Of a stretch of DNA of 64,000 nucleotides, positions 1-9,748 are shown in pieces. A program made the position numbers and the translations under genes. The DNA comes from Streptomyces sp. TRM70350. GTDB taxonomy: Bacteria; Actinomycetota; Actinomycetes; Streptomycetales; Streptomycetaceae. Where the stretch lies: NCBI RefSeq assembly GCF_019219825.1, contig NZ_JAHUXH010000014.1, forward strand, positions 124,001 to 188,000, written 5' to 3'. How positions within the stretch are numbered: position 1 is the first letter of the stretch; every line of letters starts with the position of its first letter. Under the pieces are notes generated by a model. It had not been told where the DNA came from. It was given only the letters and a program-made list of their open reading frames with translations, and ran no database searches.

Positions 1-734
1 CGGCGCAGGACATCGCCGAGCGCTTCGGGGCGGTCGGCACCTCGCTGGACGACATCGCCGCCAACGCACGTGAGCTGCTGAGCCGGTTCGGCCAGACGGC
101 CGCCTCCGGTCTGATCAGCGGGGTCAGCGTGGTCGGCGAGACCATCGCCATGGCCGTACTGGCGCTGCTGCTCGTCTTCTTCTTCCTGCGGGACTCCCAC
201 CGGGCCTCGGGCGGTCTGCGCGCGCTCGCCCCGCGCGGCACCGCCGACACCGTCGAGGCCATGGCGCGGCGGGCCTTCCAGGCCGTCGAGGGGTTCATGC
301 GCGGGACCACCTTCATCGCCTTCATCGACGCCGTGTGCATCACGGTCGGGCTGCTGGTCCTGGACGTGCCGGGCGCGGTCGGCCTTGGGGCGCTGGTCTT
401 CGTCGGCGCGTACATCCCCTACCTCGGCGCGTTCATCTCCGGCGCCGTGGCCGTGCTGGTCGCGCTCGCCGACCGGGGGTTCGTCATCGCGCTGTGGGCG
501 CTCGGGGTGGTGCTCGCCGTGCAGATGCTGGAGGGGCATGTGCTGCAGCCGATGATCCAGAGCCGGACCGTGCAGATGCATCCGGCGGTGGTGATGCTCG
601 CGATCACCGCGGGGGCGTCGGTCGCCGGGCTCCTGGGCATGCTGCTGGCGGTGCCGCTCACCGCCGCCGCCTTCGGGGTCGTGCACGAGCTGCGGGCGCG
701 GTACGGAACTGCCCCCGAGCCTTCGAAGCCGTAG
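1..734 (+). CDS. AI-2E family transporter, C-terminal part (5' truncated by window edge)
   Basis: The reading frame is open from base 3 and the start lies outside the window. The visible ~243 residues contain several hydrophobic segments in the arrangement of the AI-2E exporter/PerM family: a helix near TIAMAVLALLLVFFFLRDS, a re-entrant region around the Gly-rich GALVFVGAYIPYLG, and a C-terminal segment with the family-like VQMLEGHVLQPMIQS. These proteins sit in the cytoplasmic membrane and are proposed to move small molecules; the substrate cannot be read from sequence. The gene ends 26 bp before a converging regulator gene. The family call is good; calling it an autoinducer exporter would be over-reading. 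Confidence 0.85.
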   Translation, partial: AQDIAERFGAVGTSLDDIAANARELLSRFGQTAASGLISGVSVVGETIAMAVLALLLVFFFLRDSHRASGGLRALAPRGTADTVEAMARRAFQAVEGFMRGTTFIAFIDAVCITVGLLVLDVPGAVGLGALVFVGAYIPYLGAFISGAVAVLVALADRGFVIALWALGVVLAVQMLEGHVLQPMIQSRTVQMHPAVVMLAITAGASVAGLLGMLLAVPLTAAAFGVVHELRARYGTAPEPSKP

Positions 735-760
735 CCCGGGCCGGTCGGCCGTACGCCCCG

Positions 761-2917
761 TTACGGCTTCGGCTGCCCGTCGGGCTCGGCGTCCCCGCCC
801 GAACCGTCCGGCTCGTACAGCTCGAACCAGATGCTCTTGCCCTCGCCCCGCGGATCCACCCCCCACGCGTGCGCCAGCAGCTCGATCAGCATCAGGCCGC
901 GCCCGGAGGACGCCAGTTCCCCGGGTCTGCGCCGGTGCGGCAGGTCGTCGCCGGCGTCGGTGACCTCCACCCGTATCCGCCGCGCGCCCGGCTCCCCGGC
1001 GATCTCGGCGACCAGCAGCGCGTCGGTGTCGGTGTGCACGAGGACGTTGGTGAGCATCTCGGACAGCAGCAGCACCGCCGAGTCGACCTGGTCGGCGCTG
1101 CTCCAGTCGTGCAGCAGCTCGCGCAGCTGCTGCCGGGCCACGGCGACCCGCTCGGGTTCGGCCTGGGCCACCGTCAGCATCGTGCGCCGCACTCTTCGCG
1201 GCCGTACGGTCACGGTGTCGCCGCAGCCGCAGCCCTCGGCCTCCCGGCACAGCAGCAGGACGGCGATGTCGTCCTCGCGCCGGTCGGCGAGCGGGCCGGT
1301 GGTGTGGTGGGAGGACGGGCCGTGCACGGCCTGGACCAGGGAGTCGGCGAGCTCCTCCAGGTCGCCCTTGTGCTCCTCCAGGATGGTGCGGATGCGCACC
1401 CAGCCGGTCTCCAGATCGTGCCCGCCGGTCTCGATCAGACCGTCGGTGCAGATCAGCATGGTCTCGCCGGGTTCGAGGACCAGCTGCGTGGTGGGGTAGT
1501 CGGCGTCCGGGTCGATGCCGAGGGGCAGCCCGCCGGCCGTCGGGCGCTTCAGGACGGTGCCGTCGGCCATCCGGATCGCCGGGTCCGGGTGCCCGGCGCG
1601 GGCGATGTCCAGCACGCCGGTCTCCGGGTCGGCCTCGACGTACAGGCAGGTCGCGAAGCGCAGGTCGGTGGGGTCCTCGTCGGTGGTGGAGATGCCGTGC
1701 AGGAAGCGGGAGGCGCGGGACAGTACGGCGTCGGGGCGGTGGCCCTCGGACGCGTACGCCCGCAGGGCTATCCGCAACTGGCCCATCAGGCCCGCCGCCC
1801 GCACGTCATGCCCCTGGACGTCCCCGATGACGAGGGCGATCCTGCCGCTGGGCAGCGGGATCATGTCGTACCAGTCGCCGCCGACCTGAAGCCCGCCGCC
1901 GGTGGGGATGTACCGGGCGGCGACGCTCATGCCGGGGATCTCCGGGCCCAGCGTGGGCATCATGGAGCGTTGCAGGCCGTCGGTCAGCTCCCGCTGGGAC
2001 TCGGCGGCGCCGGCCCGGGTGAGGGCCTGCGCGAGCATCCGGGCGACCGTCGTCAGCACGGACCGCTCGTCCGGTGTGAACGCCACCGGATAGGCGAAGG
2101 CCGCCATCCAGGCGCCCATGGTGCGCCCCGCGACGGTCAGCGGCAGAAAGGCCCACGACTGGCGGCCGAACTGCTCGGCGAGCGGCCAGGTGAGCGGGTA
2201 GCGGGCCTTGTAGTGCTCGGGCGAGGAGAGATAGACGGCACGGCCGGTGCGTACGACCTCCGCCGCCGGATAGTCCGTCGCCAGGGCCATGTGCGAGAAG
2301 GGGCCCTCGTCGCCGGGCCGGTGACCGTGGTGGCCGATGATCGTCAGCCGGTCGCCCTCCACGCCGAAGACGGCGAGCCCGTCCGGGGAGAAGCCCGGCA
2401 TCGACAGCCCGGCCGCCACCCGCAGTACCTCCGCCGTGGACCGGGCCTCTGCCAGCGCCCGGCCCGCGTCCAGCAGGAACGCCTCCCGGGAGCGCCGCCA
2501 GTCGCCGGTGACGGTTCGGCGGTCCGCGGGGGTGCCCGGCGAGGGGTCGGTGACCTCCTGGAGGGTGCCGATCAGCTCGAAGGCCCTCAGTTCGCGGTCG
2601 TAGCTCGGCTTGGACCGGCTGCGGACGGTACGGATCACCCGGCCCCGCTCGTCCATGATCCGGACCCGCACCTCGGCGAGCGTGCCCTCGGCGGCGGCGA
2701 GGCCGACGACGCTGACGATCTCGTTCCAGTCCACGGGGTGCAGCCGGGCCCTGACCTGGGCCTCGGTAAGGGTCGCCTGCTCGACGGGCAGCCCGAGCAG
2801 CCGAGCGGCCTCGGCGTCCACCGTGACCAGCTTCGTGGCCGTGTCCCAGTGCCACAGGCCGGTCGCGAGGGCGGCGAGGACCTGACCCACGGCGGGCAGG
2901 GGCTCACCAGTGCGCAT
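761..2917 (-). CDS. PAS/GAF/SpoIIE-type PP2C phosphatase with C-terminal HATPase (anti-sigma-like kinase) domain
   Basis: A 718-residue multidomain regulator. Residues ~20-125 look like a PAS sensor and ~150-300 like a GAF domain. Residues ~315-560 form a PPM/SpoIIE phosphatase with the metal-site motifs VGGDWYDM and IGDVQGHDVRAA and the later ICTDGLIE. The last ~125 residues are a GHKL ATPase of the RsbW type, with N-box SEMLTNVLVH, G1 VTDAGDD and G2 SGRGLMLIELL. Such proteins act on anti-sigma-factor antagonists in partner-switching cascades and combine phosphatase and kinase activities in one chain. It is cytoplasmic, with no membrane segment. It is divergent from aspS across a 142-bp gap that holds parS. 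Its partner sigma/anti-anti-sigma proteins are not in this window. Confidence 0.93.
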   Translation of the reverse strand: MRTGEPLPAVGQVLAALATGLWHWDTATKLVTVDAEAARLLGLPVEQATLTEAQVRARLHPVDWNEIVSVVGLAAAEGTLAEVRVRIMDERGRVIRTVRSRSKPSYDRELRAFELIGTLQEVTDPSPGTPADRRTVTGDWRRSREAFLLDAGRALAEARSTAEVLRVAAGLSMPGFSPDGLAVFGVEGDRLTIIGHHGHRPGDEGPFSHMALATDYPAAEVVRTGRAVYLSSPEHYKARYPLTWPLAEQFGRQSWAFLPLTVAGRTMGAWMAAFAYPVAFTPDERSVLTTVARMLAQALTRAGAAESQRELTDGLQRSMMPTLGPEIPGMSVAARYIPTGGGLQVGGDWYDMIPLPSGRIALVIGDVQGHDVRAAGLMGQLRIALRAYASEGHRPDAVLSRASRFLHGISTTDEDPTDLRFATCLYVEADPETGVLDIARAGHPDPAIRMADGTVLKRPTAGGLPLGIDPDADYPTTQLVLEPGETMLICTDGLIETGGHDLETGWVRIRTILEEHKGDLEELADSLVQAVHGPSSHHTTGPLADRREDDIAVLLLCREAEGCGCGDTVTVRPRRVRRTMLTVAQAEPERVAVARQQLRELLHDWSSADQVDSAVLLLSEMLTNVLVHTDTDALLVAEIAGEPGARRIRVEVTDAGDDLPHRRRPGELASSGRGLMLIELLAHAWGVDPRGEGKSIWFELYEPDGSGGDAEPDGQPKP

Positions 2918-3013
2918 TGCCCCACTCTAAGAAGAAGTGATCGAATGCTGCCACCCATGCCGTACACCGGTCATCGTGGAGAGGCCGTTCCGGGCGGCCG
3001 GTACCCTGGGGGT

Positions 3014-3027
3014 GTTTCACGTGAAAC
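3014..3027. promoter_or_regulatory. parS: parS site (ParB binding)
   Basis: GTTTCACGTGAAAC is a perfect 14-bp palindrome identical to the Streptomyces parS consensus and to the core of the widely conserved bacterial parS. It lies 33 bp upstream of aspS in the divergent gap. parS sites cluster around oriC and nucleate ParB/SMC for chromosome segregation, so this one argues for an origin-proximal location. It was the only copy I found by eye in the window. Confidence 0.93.
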
Positions 3028-3059
3028 GACCCCGATCTGCGAAGGCTGGATGAACGACG

Positions 3060-4823
3060 ATGCATCGGTACAGGTCCCACACCTGCGGCGAGCTCCGCGC
3101 CTCTGACGTCGGCACCGACGTCCGGCTGAGTGGCTGGCTGCACAATCGGCGCGACCTGGGCGGCATCCTCTTCATCGATCTGCGCGACCACTACGGCATC
3201 ACGCAGCTGGTCGCCCGGCCGAACACGGCCGCCTACGAGGCGCTGGACAAGCTCTCCAAGGAGACTGTCGTCCGCGTCGACGGCCAGGTCGTCTCCCGTG
3301 GCGCCGAGAACATCAACCCCGACCTGCCCACCGGCGAGATCGAGATCGAGGTCGGCGAGGTCGAGGTGCTGGGCGCGGCCGCCCCGCTGCCCTTCACGAT
3401 CAACACCGAGGACGGGGTCAACGAGGAGCGGCGCCTGGAGTACCGCTTCCTGGACCTGCGCCGCGAGCGCATGCACCGCAACATCATGCTGCGTACGGCG
3501 GTCATCTCGGCGATCCGGCACAAGATGACGGCGCTGGGCTTCAACGAGATGGCGACGCCGATCCTGTCCGCCACCTCCCCCGAGGGCGCCCGCGACTTCG
3601 TCGTCCCCTCCCGCCTGCACCCGGGCAAGTTCTACGCCCTCCCCCAGGCCCCTCAGCAGTTCAAGCAGCTGCTGATGATCTCCGGCTTCGACCGCTACTT
3701 CCAGATCGCGCCCTGCTTCCGCGACGAGGACGCGCGCGCGGACCGCTCGCCGGGCGAGTTCTACCAGCTCGACATCGAGATGTCCTTCGTCGAGCAGGAG
3801 GACGTCTTCCAGCCGGTCGAGAAGCTGATGACCGAGCTGTTCGAGGAGTTCGGGGGCGGCCGCCATGTCACGTCCCCGTTCCCGCGGATCCCGTTCCGCG
3901 AGGCGATGCTCAAGTACGGCTCCGACAAGCCGGACCTGCGCGCCCAGCTGGAGCTGGTGGACATCACCGACATCTTCGAGGGCTCCGAGTTCAAGGCGTT
4001 CGCGGGCAAGCACGTCCGGGCGCTGCCGGTGCCGGACGTCGCCGCGCAGCCGCGGAAGTTCTTCGACCAGCTCGGCGAGTACGCCGTCTCGCTGGGCGCC
4101 AAGGGCCTGGCGTGGGTGCGGGTCGGCGAGGACGGCACGCTGTCCGGCCCGATCGCGAAGTTCCTGACCGAGGACAACGTCGCCGAGCTGACCAAGCGGC
4201 TCTCGCTGGCCGCCGGGCACGCCGTGTTCTTCGGCGCGGGCGAGTTCGACGAGGTCTCGAAGATCATGGGCGCGGTGCGGGTCGAGGCCGCGAAGCGGGC
4301 CGGGCACTTCACGGAGGGCGTGTTCCGCTTCTGCTGGATCGTCGACTTCCCGATGTACGAGAAGGACGAGGAGACCGGCGCGATCGACTTCTCGCACAAC
4401 CCGTTCTCGATGCCGCAGGGCGGCCTGGAGGCGCTGGAGACCCAGGACCCGCTGGACATCCTGGGCTGGCAGTACGACATCGTCTGCAACGGCGTCGAGC
4501 TGTCCTCCGGCGCGATCCGGAACCACGAGCCGGAGATCATGCTCAAGGCCTTCGAGATCGCCGGGTACGACCGGGAGACCGTCGAGGAGAAGTTCGCCGG
4601 CATGCTGCGCGCGTTCCGCTTCGGCGCCCCGCCGCACGGCGGCATCGCGCCCGGCGTCGACCGCATCGTGATGCTGCTGGCCGACGAGCCCAACATCCGC
4701 GAGACCATCGCGTTCCCGCTCAACGGCAACGCGCAGGACCTGATGATGGGCGCTCCGACGGAGCTGGAGGAGGCCCGGCTGAAGGAGCTGCACCTGTCGG
4801 TGCGCAAGCCGCAGCCGAAGTAG
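3060..4823 (+). CDS. aspS: Aspartyl-tRNA synthetase
   Basis: 587 residues, full length for the bacterial type. An N-terminal OB fold (~1-110; SGWLHNRRDLGGILFIDLRD) is followed by a class II catalytic core with motif 2 (FRDEDARADRSPGEFYQLDI), an inserted GAD domain (~residues 300-420) and motif 3 (GIAPGVDRIVMLLA). It charges tRNA with aspartate in the cytosol. Whether it is strictly discriminating against tRNA-Asn cannot be decided by eye. The ATG start has a purine-rich AAGGCTGG upstream. A near-perfect palindromic terminator follows the stop. It is the reference housekeeping gene in this part of the window. Confidence 0.98.
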   Translation: MHRYRSHTCGELRASDVGTDVRLSGWLHNRRDLGGILFIDLRDHYGITQLVARPNTAAYEALDKLSKETVVRVDGQVVSRGAENINPDLPTGEIEIEVGEVEVLGAAAPLPFTINTEDGVNEERRLEYRFLDLRRERMHRNIMLRTAVISAIRHKMTALGFNEMATPILSATSPEGARDFVVPSRLHPGKFYALPQAPQQFKQLLMISGFDRYFQIAPCFRDEDARADRSPGEFYQLDIEMSFVEQEDVFQPVEKLMTELFEEFGGGRHVTSPFPRIPFREAMLKYGSDKPDLRAQLELVDITDIFEGSEFKAFAGKHVRALPVPDVAAQPRKFFDQLGEYAVSLGAKGLAWVRVGEDGTLSGPIAKFLTEDNVAELTKRLSLAAGHAVFFGAGEFDEVSKIMGAVRVEAAKRAGHFTEGVFRFCWIVDFPMYEKDEETGAIDFSHNPFSMPQGGLEALETQDPLDILGWQYDIVCNGVELSSGAIRNHEPEIMLKAFEIAGYDRETVEEKFAGMLRAFRFGAPPHGGIAPGVDRIVMLLADEPNIRETIAFPLNGNAQDLMMGAPTELEEARLKELHLSVRKPQPK

Positions 4824-4840
4824 TCCTGCTGAGCGCGGGT

Positions 4841-4868
4841 GGCCCGGAACCGACGTCGGTTCCGGGCC
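4841..4868 (+). terminator. Intrinsic terminator of aspS
   Basis: A perfect 28-nt palindrome (14-nt arms beginning GGCCCGGAACCG) starts 17 bp after the aspS stop and is followed by GCTTTCGT. The stem is long and GC-rich with only a weak T tract, as is common in Streptomyces. Confidence 0.85.
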
Positions 4869-4925
4869 GCTTTCGTATGCAGGTCGTACGCAGTTCGTAG
4901 GCAGGTCGTATTGAGAGCCCTCGGC

Positions 4926-5291
4926 TCACCTCGCCACGAACTGCGTGAGGATCGCCTGCACCTCGTAGATGTCGACGCCCTTGGTGAAGGTCTTCTGGAT
5001 CGGGGCCTGGGAGCCGGAGAGCCAGATCTTCAGTTCGGCGTCGAGGTCGAAGGTACCGGCGGTCTCGACGGCGAAGTGGGTGATGCTGCGGTACGGGATG
5101 GAGTGGTACTCCACCTTCTTCCCGGTGATGCCCTGCTTGTCGACCAGGATCAGACGGCGGTCGGTGAACAGGATGGTGTCGCGGATCAGCAGGTACGCGG
5201 CGTGCACCTGCTCCCCCTGACCCAGCAGACGTGCGTAGTCCTGCTGGGCGGCGCTTGGATCGATGCTGTGCGCGTTTCCGAACAGTGCCAT
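4926..5291 (-). CDS. Small PH-domain protein (bPH_1 type)
   Basis: 121 residues from the ATG at 5291, chosen because GGGGGG lies about 5-10 nt upstream; a GTG 15 bp further upstream is in frame but would sit on that run. The pattern of beta strands with LLIRDTILFTDRRLILVDKQG and SIPYRSITHFAVETAG matches the bacterial pleckstrin-homology family (YvbH/YozO-like). It has no signal peptide or membrane segment and is probably a cytoplasmic or membrane-surface protein of unknown role. It lies downstream of no obvious partner; metG is upstream in the same direction only in the sense of a neighbouring unit. The family is clear, the function unknown. Confidence 0.85.
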   Translation of the reverse strand: MALFGNAHSIDPSAAQQDYARLLGQGEQVHAAYLLIRDTILFTDRRLILVDKQGITGKKVEYHSIPYRSITHFAVETAGTFDLDAELKIWLSGSQAPIQKTFTKGVDIYEVQAILTQFVAR

Positions 5292-5343
5292 GGATGGACC
5301 CCCCACTCAGTGTCCGTGATTTTGGCCGGTCACGGGATCTTGG

Positions 5344-5357
5344 CCAGGTATACCTGG
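5344..5357. promoter_or_regulatory. Perfect 14-bp palindrome upstream of the PH-domain gene
   Basis: CCAGGTATACCTGG lies 53-66 bp upstream of the PH-protein start and 26 bp after the metG stop. It is too short for an efficient terminator and its centre (GTATAC) overlaps a possible -10 region for the - strand gene. An operator is the more natural reading, with no regulator identified. Confidence 0.4.
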
Positions 5358-5382
5358 TGAGTGAGGGGTCCGAGAAGGGCTG

Positions 5383-7101
<1,719 letters not shown>

Positions 7102-7162
7102 CGGGGGCTGCTCCCAGGTCGCTGCGTGTTTACGAACCTTGAAATCGTAGCCGACATGGGTG

Positions 7163-7204
7163 GGCCGCCCGCTTCTCGTTTTACGGGGTGAGAGGCGGGC
7201 GGCC
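7163..7204 (-). terminator. Terminator of the vWA gene
   Basis: 15-nt arms (7163-7177 and 7190-7204, GGCCGCCCGC... against ...GCGGGCGGCC) pair along their whole length with a single G-U wobble. The hairpin lies 36 bp after the vWA stop and before metG on the same strand. No T tract follows. Confidence 0.8.
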
Positions 7205-7239
7205 GGGGGTGGGGATTTCCGCGGACGCTACGGCGGACG

Positions 7240-9501
7240 CTACGGGCGCCAGTTTGCGAGGACGCCCTCGTAGAACTCGGTGTCGGTGAGTTCCTTCGGG
7301 GTGGGGCCCGCGTGGAAGAAGGACGTGTTGCCGGTCTTCAGTTTGCGGAGGTAATCGAAGGCCTTGTTGTCGTGTTCACCGAAGGCGACGAAGGCGAAGT
7401 GGATGTGGGGGTGGGTTTTCGCGGCGTTGGTGAGGGACTGGGTGGCGGGGGTCTTGGCGTCGGGGGCGCCGTCGGTCTGGAAGATCACGAGGGCGGGGGT
7501 GCCGGGGGTGGTGGTCCTGTCGTGGTGGGTGAGGACGTGCTCGACGGCGACGTGGTAGCTGGTACGGCCCATGCGGCCGAGGGAGGCGTGGAGGGTGTCG
7601 ATCTTGTTCTCGTGGTCGGGAAGGGTGAGTTCGCCGGTGCCGTCGACTTCGGTGGAGAAGAAGGTGACGTGGACCGTTGCCTCGGGGTCGAGGTGGGCGG
7701 CGAGGGCGAGGGTCTGCTCGCCGAGGGCCTGGGCGGAGCCGTCCTTGTAGTACGGGCGCATGGAGGCGGAGCGGTCGAGGACGAGGTAGATCTTGGTGGG
7801 GGTGGTGGTGGGGCTGGTGGCGGTGGTGAGGTCGTGGGCTTTGAGGGTGGTGGCGGCTGCGGTGTAGGCCGTGCGGAGGGTGGGGGGTACGGGGGTGTCG
7901 TGCCCACCCGCACCACCCGTGCGGCTTTCGTCGTCGGGTGCGGGTGGCCCCTGTGGGGTGTCCTCGCCGTTGGCGGGTGCGGGTTCGGGGGTGGGGGCGG
8001 CGGCCGGGGTGGGTTCCGGTTCGGTTACGGCTTCGGGCGCGGGCGCGGGCGCGGGCTCCGGCTCCGGCTCCGGCTCGGTTGAGTCGACCGGGGCGGGGGG
8101 CTCGGGCGCCACCGCTTCCGCCGCGACCTCGGCCTCCGGCCGCGACATCGCCCCGCCCTCGGCTACCGCCGCGGTCTCCGGCTGCGCCTCGGTCGTCGGG
8201 TCGGCTTCCGGAGTGGTCGGCGTGGTGGCCTCAGGCTGGGCCTCGACCTCGGCGGCGGTCTGCGGCTTCGCCGCGACCTCTGCCTCGGCTTCCGGCTGCG
8301 GCGCCGACTCGGCTTCGGGCGTGACGTCGGCCTGGGTCTTTGTCTCCGGCTCCGCCTCGACCTCAGCTCCGGCCTCCGGCTCGGGCTGCGGGGTGGGCCC
8401 GGCCGCCTCGGCCTCGGCCTTGGTCTGCGGCTCGGGTTGCGAGGTCGGCGCGGTGTCGGTCGCGGCTTCCGGCTCCGCGTCCGCTTCAGTCTCCGGCTCG
8501 GTGTCGGTCTTGGCTTCGGGCTTCAGCCGCGCCTCCGCTTCCGTTGCCGGAACGGCGGCCGCTTCGGTTTCCGCCTCGGTCAGGGGGGCGGGCTCGGTGG
8601 CGGTCTGCGGCTTCACCGTGACCTCTGCTTCGGCTTCCGGCTGCGGCGCCGACTCGGCTTCGGGCGTGACGTCGGCCTGGGGCTTGGTCTCCGACTCCGC
8701 CTCGACCTCGGCCCCGGCCCCGGCCTCCGGCTCGGGTTGCGGGGTGGGCTCGGCCGCCGCCTTGGCCTTGGGCTCCGGCTCGGGCTGCGAGGTCGGCGCG
8801 GTGTCGGTCGCGGCTTCCGGCTCCGTGTCCGTTTCGGTCGTCGGGTTGGCTTCCGGTGCGGTCGGCGCGGTTGCCTCCGGCTCGGTCGTCGGCTCAGGTG
8901 TCGCCGCGAGGTCGGTGTCCGGCTTCGGCTCTGCCTTGGTCTCCGGCGTCTTGGTAGCCGCCTCTGCGTCGGCCTCCGGCTTCGCCGTCTCGGCCTCGGC
9001 CTCCGGCGTCTCGGTCGCCGTCCCCGCCTCCGGCTCCGGCGTCTCGGCCGCCGCCTCGGGCTCTACAGCCGACGCGGCCTTCTCCGTGGCCGTCGGGTCC
9101 TCCGTGGCCGTCGCCTTCTCCGTGGCCGTCAGTTCTTCCGCGACCGTCGGCTTTTCCGCGGCCGTCAGTTCTTCCGTGGCCGTCGGGTCCTCCGTGACCG
9201 TCGGCTTTTCCGGGGCCGTCAGTTCTTCCGTGACCGTCGGCTCCGCGACCGTCGGTTGGGAGGGAATGCCCCTTTCCTCCCGGTCTCCCGGTGCGGCCGA
9301 AATTGGCTGGCGTGTGGTCGGGTGGGGGACCGTCACCCTGTCGAAAGCCGCCGCCACCAGGTCGTGCTCCTCGCGGGGTTCGGGGACCCGCGGCGTCGGG
9401 GTGGGGGTTGGTTGTGGCTGCGTGGGGACACCCTCTGCCTCGGGCTTGCGGCCCTTGCGGGAGCGGCCGAATGCGTTCCGCAGGAGAGTGAGAATGCCCA
9501 T
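7240..9501 (-). CDS. vWA-domain protein with long Glu/Ala/Pro/Thr-rich N-terminal arm
   Basis: 753 residues. A basic N-terminus (LLRNAFGRSRKGRK) is followed by ~430 residues of low complexity made of E, A, P and T, with TxTEELTATEKPT-like repeats and an internally duplicated block. The last ~220 residues form a von Willebrand A domain with MIDAS motif DRSAS and the later FQTDGAPD, resembling TerY-type vWA proteins. There is no signal peptide, so the arm is likely a disordered cytoplasmic region. TerY-like proteins belong to metal-dependent stress and surface-complex systems; no ter genes are adjacent here. The acidic arm may bind cations or partners, which is inference. A terminator follows the gene. 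Confidence 0.85.
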   Translation of the reverse strand: MGILTLLRNAFGRSRKGRKPEAEGVPTQPQPTPTPTPRVPEPREEHDLVAAAFDRVTVPHPTTRQPISAAPGDREERGIPSQPTVAEPTVTEELTAPEKPTVTEDPTATEELTAAEKPTVAEELTATEKATATEDPTATEKAASAVEPEAAAETPEPEAGTATETPEAEAETAKPEADAEAATKTPETKAEPKPDTDLAATPEPTTEPEATAPTAPEANPTTETDTEPEAATDTAPTSQPEPEPKAKAAAEPTPQPEPEAGAGAEVEAESETKPQADVTPEAESAPQPEAEAEVTVKPQTATEPAPLTEAETEAAAVPATEAEARLKPEAKTDTEPETEADAEPEAATDTAPTSQPEPQTKAEAEAAGPTPQPEPEAGAEVEAEPETKTQADVTPEAESAPQPEAEAEVAAKPQTAAEVEAQPEATTPTTPEADPTTEAQPETAAVAEGGAMSRPEAEVAAEAVAPEPPAPVDSTEPEPEPEPAPAPAPEAVTEPEPTPAAAPTPEPAPANGEDTPQGPPAPDDESRTGGAGGHDTPVPPTLRTAYTAAATTLKAHDLTTATSPTTTPTKIYLVLDRSASMRPYYKDGSAQALGEQTLALAAHLDPEATVHVTFFSTEVDGTGELTLPDHENKIDTLHASLGRMGRTSYHVAVEHVLTHHDRTTTPGTPALVIFQTDGAPDAKTPATQSLTNAAKTHPHIHFAFVAFGEHDNKAFDYLRKLKTGNTSFFHAGPTPKELTDTEFYEGVLANWRP
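8255..8828 (-). repeat. Internal direct repeat inside the vWA gene
   Basis: Two highly similar blocks of about 226-229 bp, 8255-8480 and 8600-8828, start 345 bp apart. They encode the duplicated stretch carrying the phrase DVTPEAESAPQPEAEAEV. The frame is kept and one small in-frame indel distinguishes the copies, so this is recent protein-repeat expansion rather than a mobile element. Confidence 0.8.
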
Positions 9502-9654
9502 GTGCGCAACCCTTCGCGTGAGTTGATGCCCGTCAATCCCTGGCCAGGACGGACACGTAAGGTTAGCGGCCCGGGGAGGGTCGACGGCGTCCGCGTCAAG
9601 GGTTGGTCCAAGACGTGCTCGGCACAGACCTCAACTCCTTGACAGATGCCTCGG

Positions 9655-9676
9655 GTTCATGTGGCGTTCATTCGAT
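9655..9676 (+). promoter_or_regulatory. PHO box (PhoP-binding direct repeat) of phoX
   Basis: Two 11-nt units, GTTCATGTGGC (9655-9665) and GTTCATTCGAT (9666-9676), are exactly adjacent. Each agrees with 9 of 10 positions of the Streptomyces PhoP direct-repeat-unit consensus G(G/T)TCAYYYR(G/C). The site is 73-94 bp upstream of a PhoX phosphatase gene, the expected type of target in phosphate starvation. Confidence 0.8.
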
Positions 9677-9748
9677 CGCTCCGCTCTCGCACAAACGTGC
9701 TCCTACCGTCCGTCACGCTGGATTCAAGGGGAAGCAAGGGGAGTAAAA

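Noticed and set aside
335..3106. A 923-codon open frame on the + strand
   Set aside because: Antisense to the SpoIIE-type regulator and running into aspS; composition rich in Gly/Arg/Val/Ala without any recognisable domain.
7102..7160. T-box or leader peptide in front of metG
   Set aside because: The region is too short and no specifier loop, T-box sequence or Met-rich leader could be seen.
9638..9671. Sigma70-type promoter from TTGACA at 9639-9644 for phoX
   Set aside because: No acceptable -10 lies 16-19 bp downstream; the PHO box is the better-supported signal.
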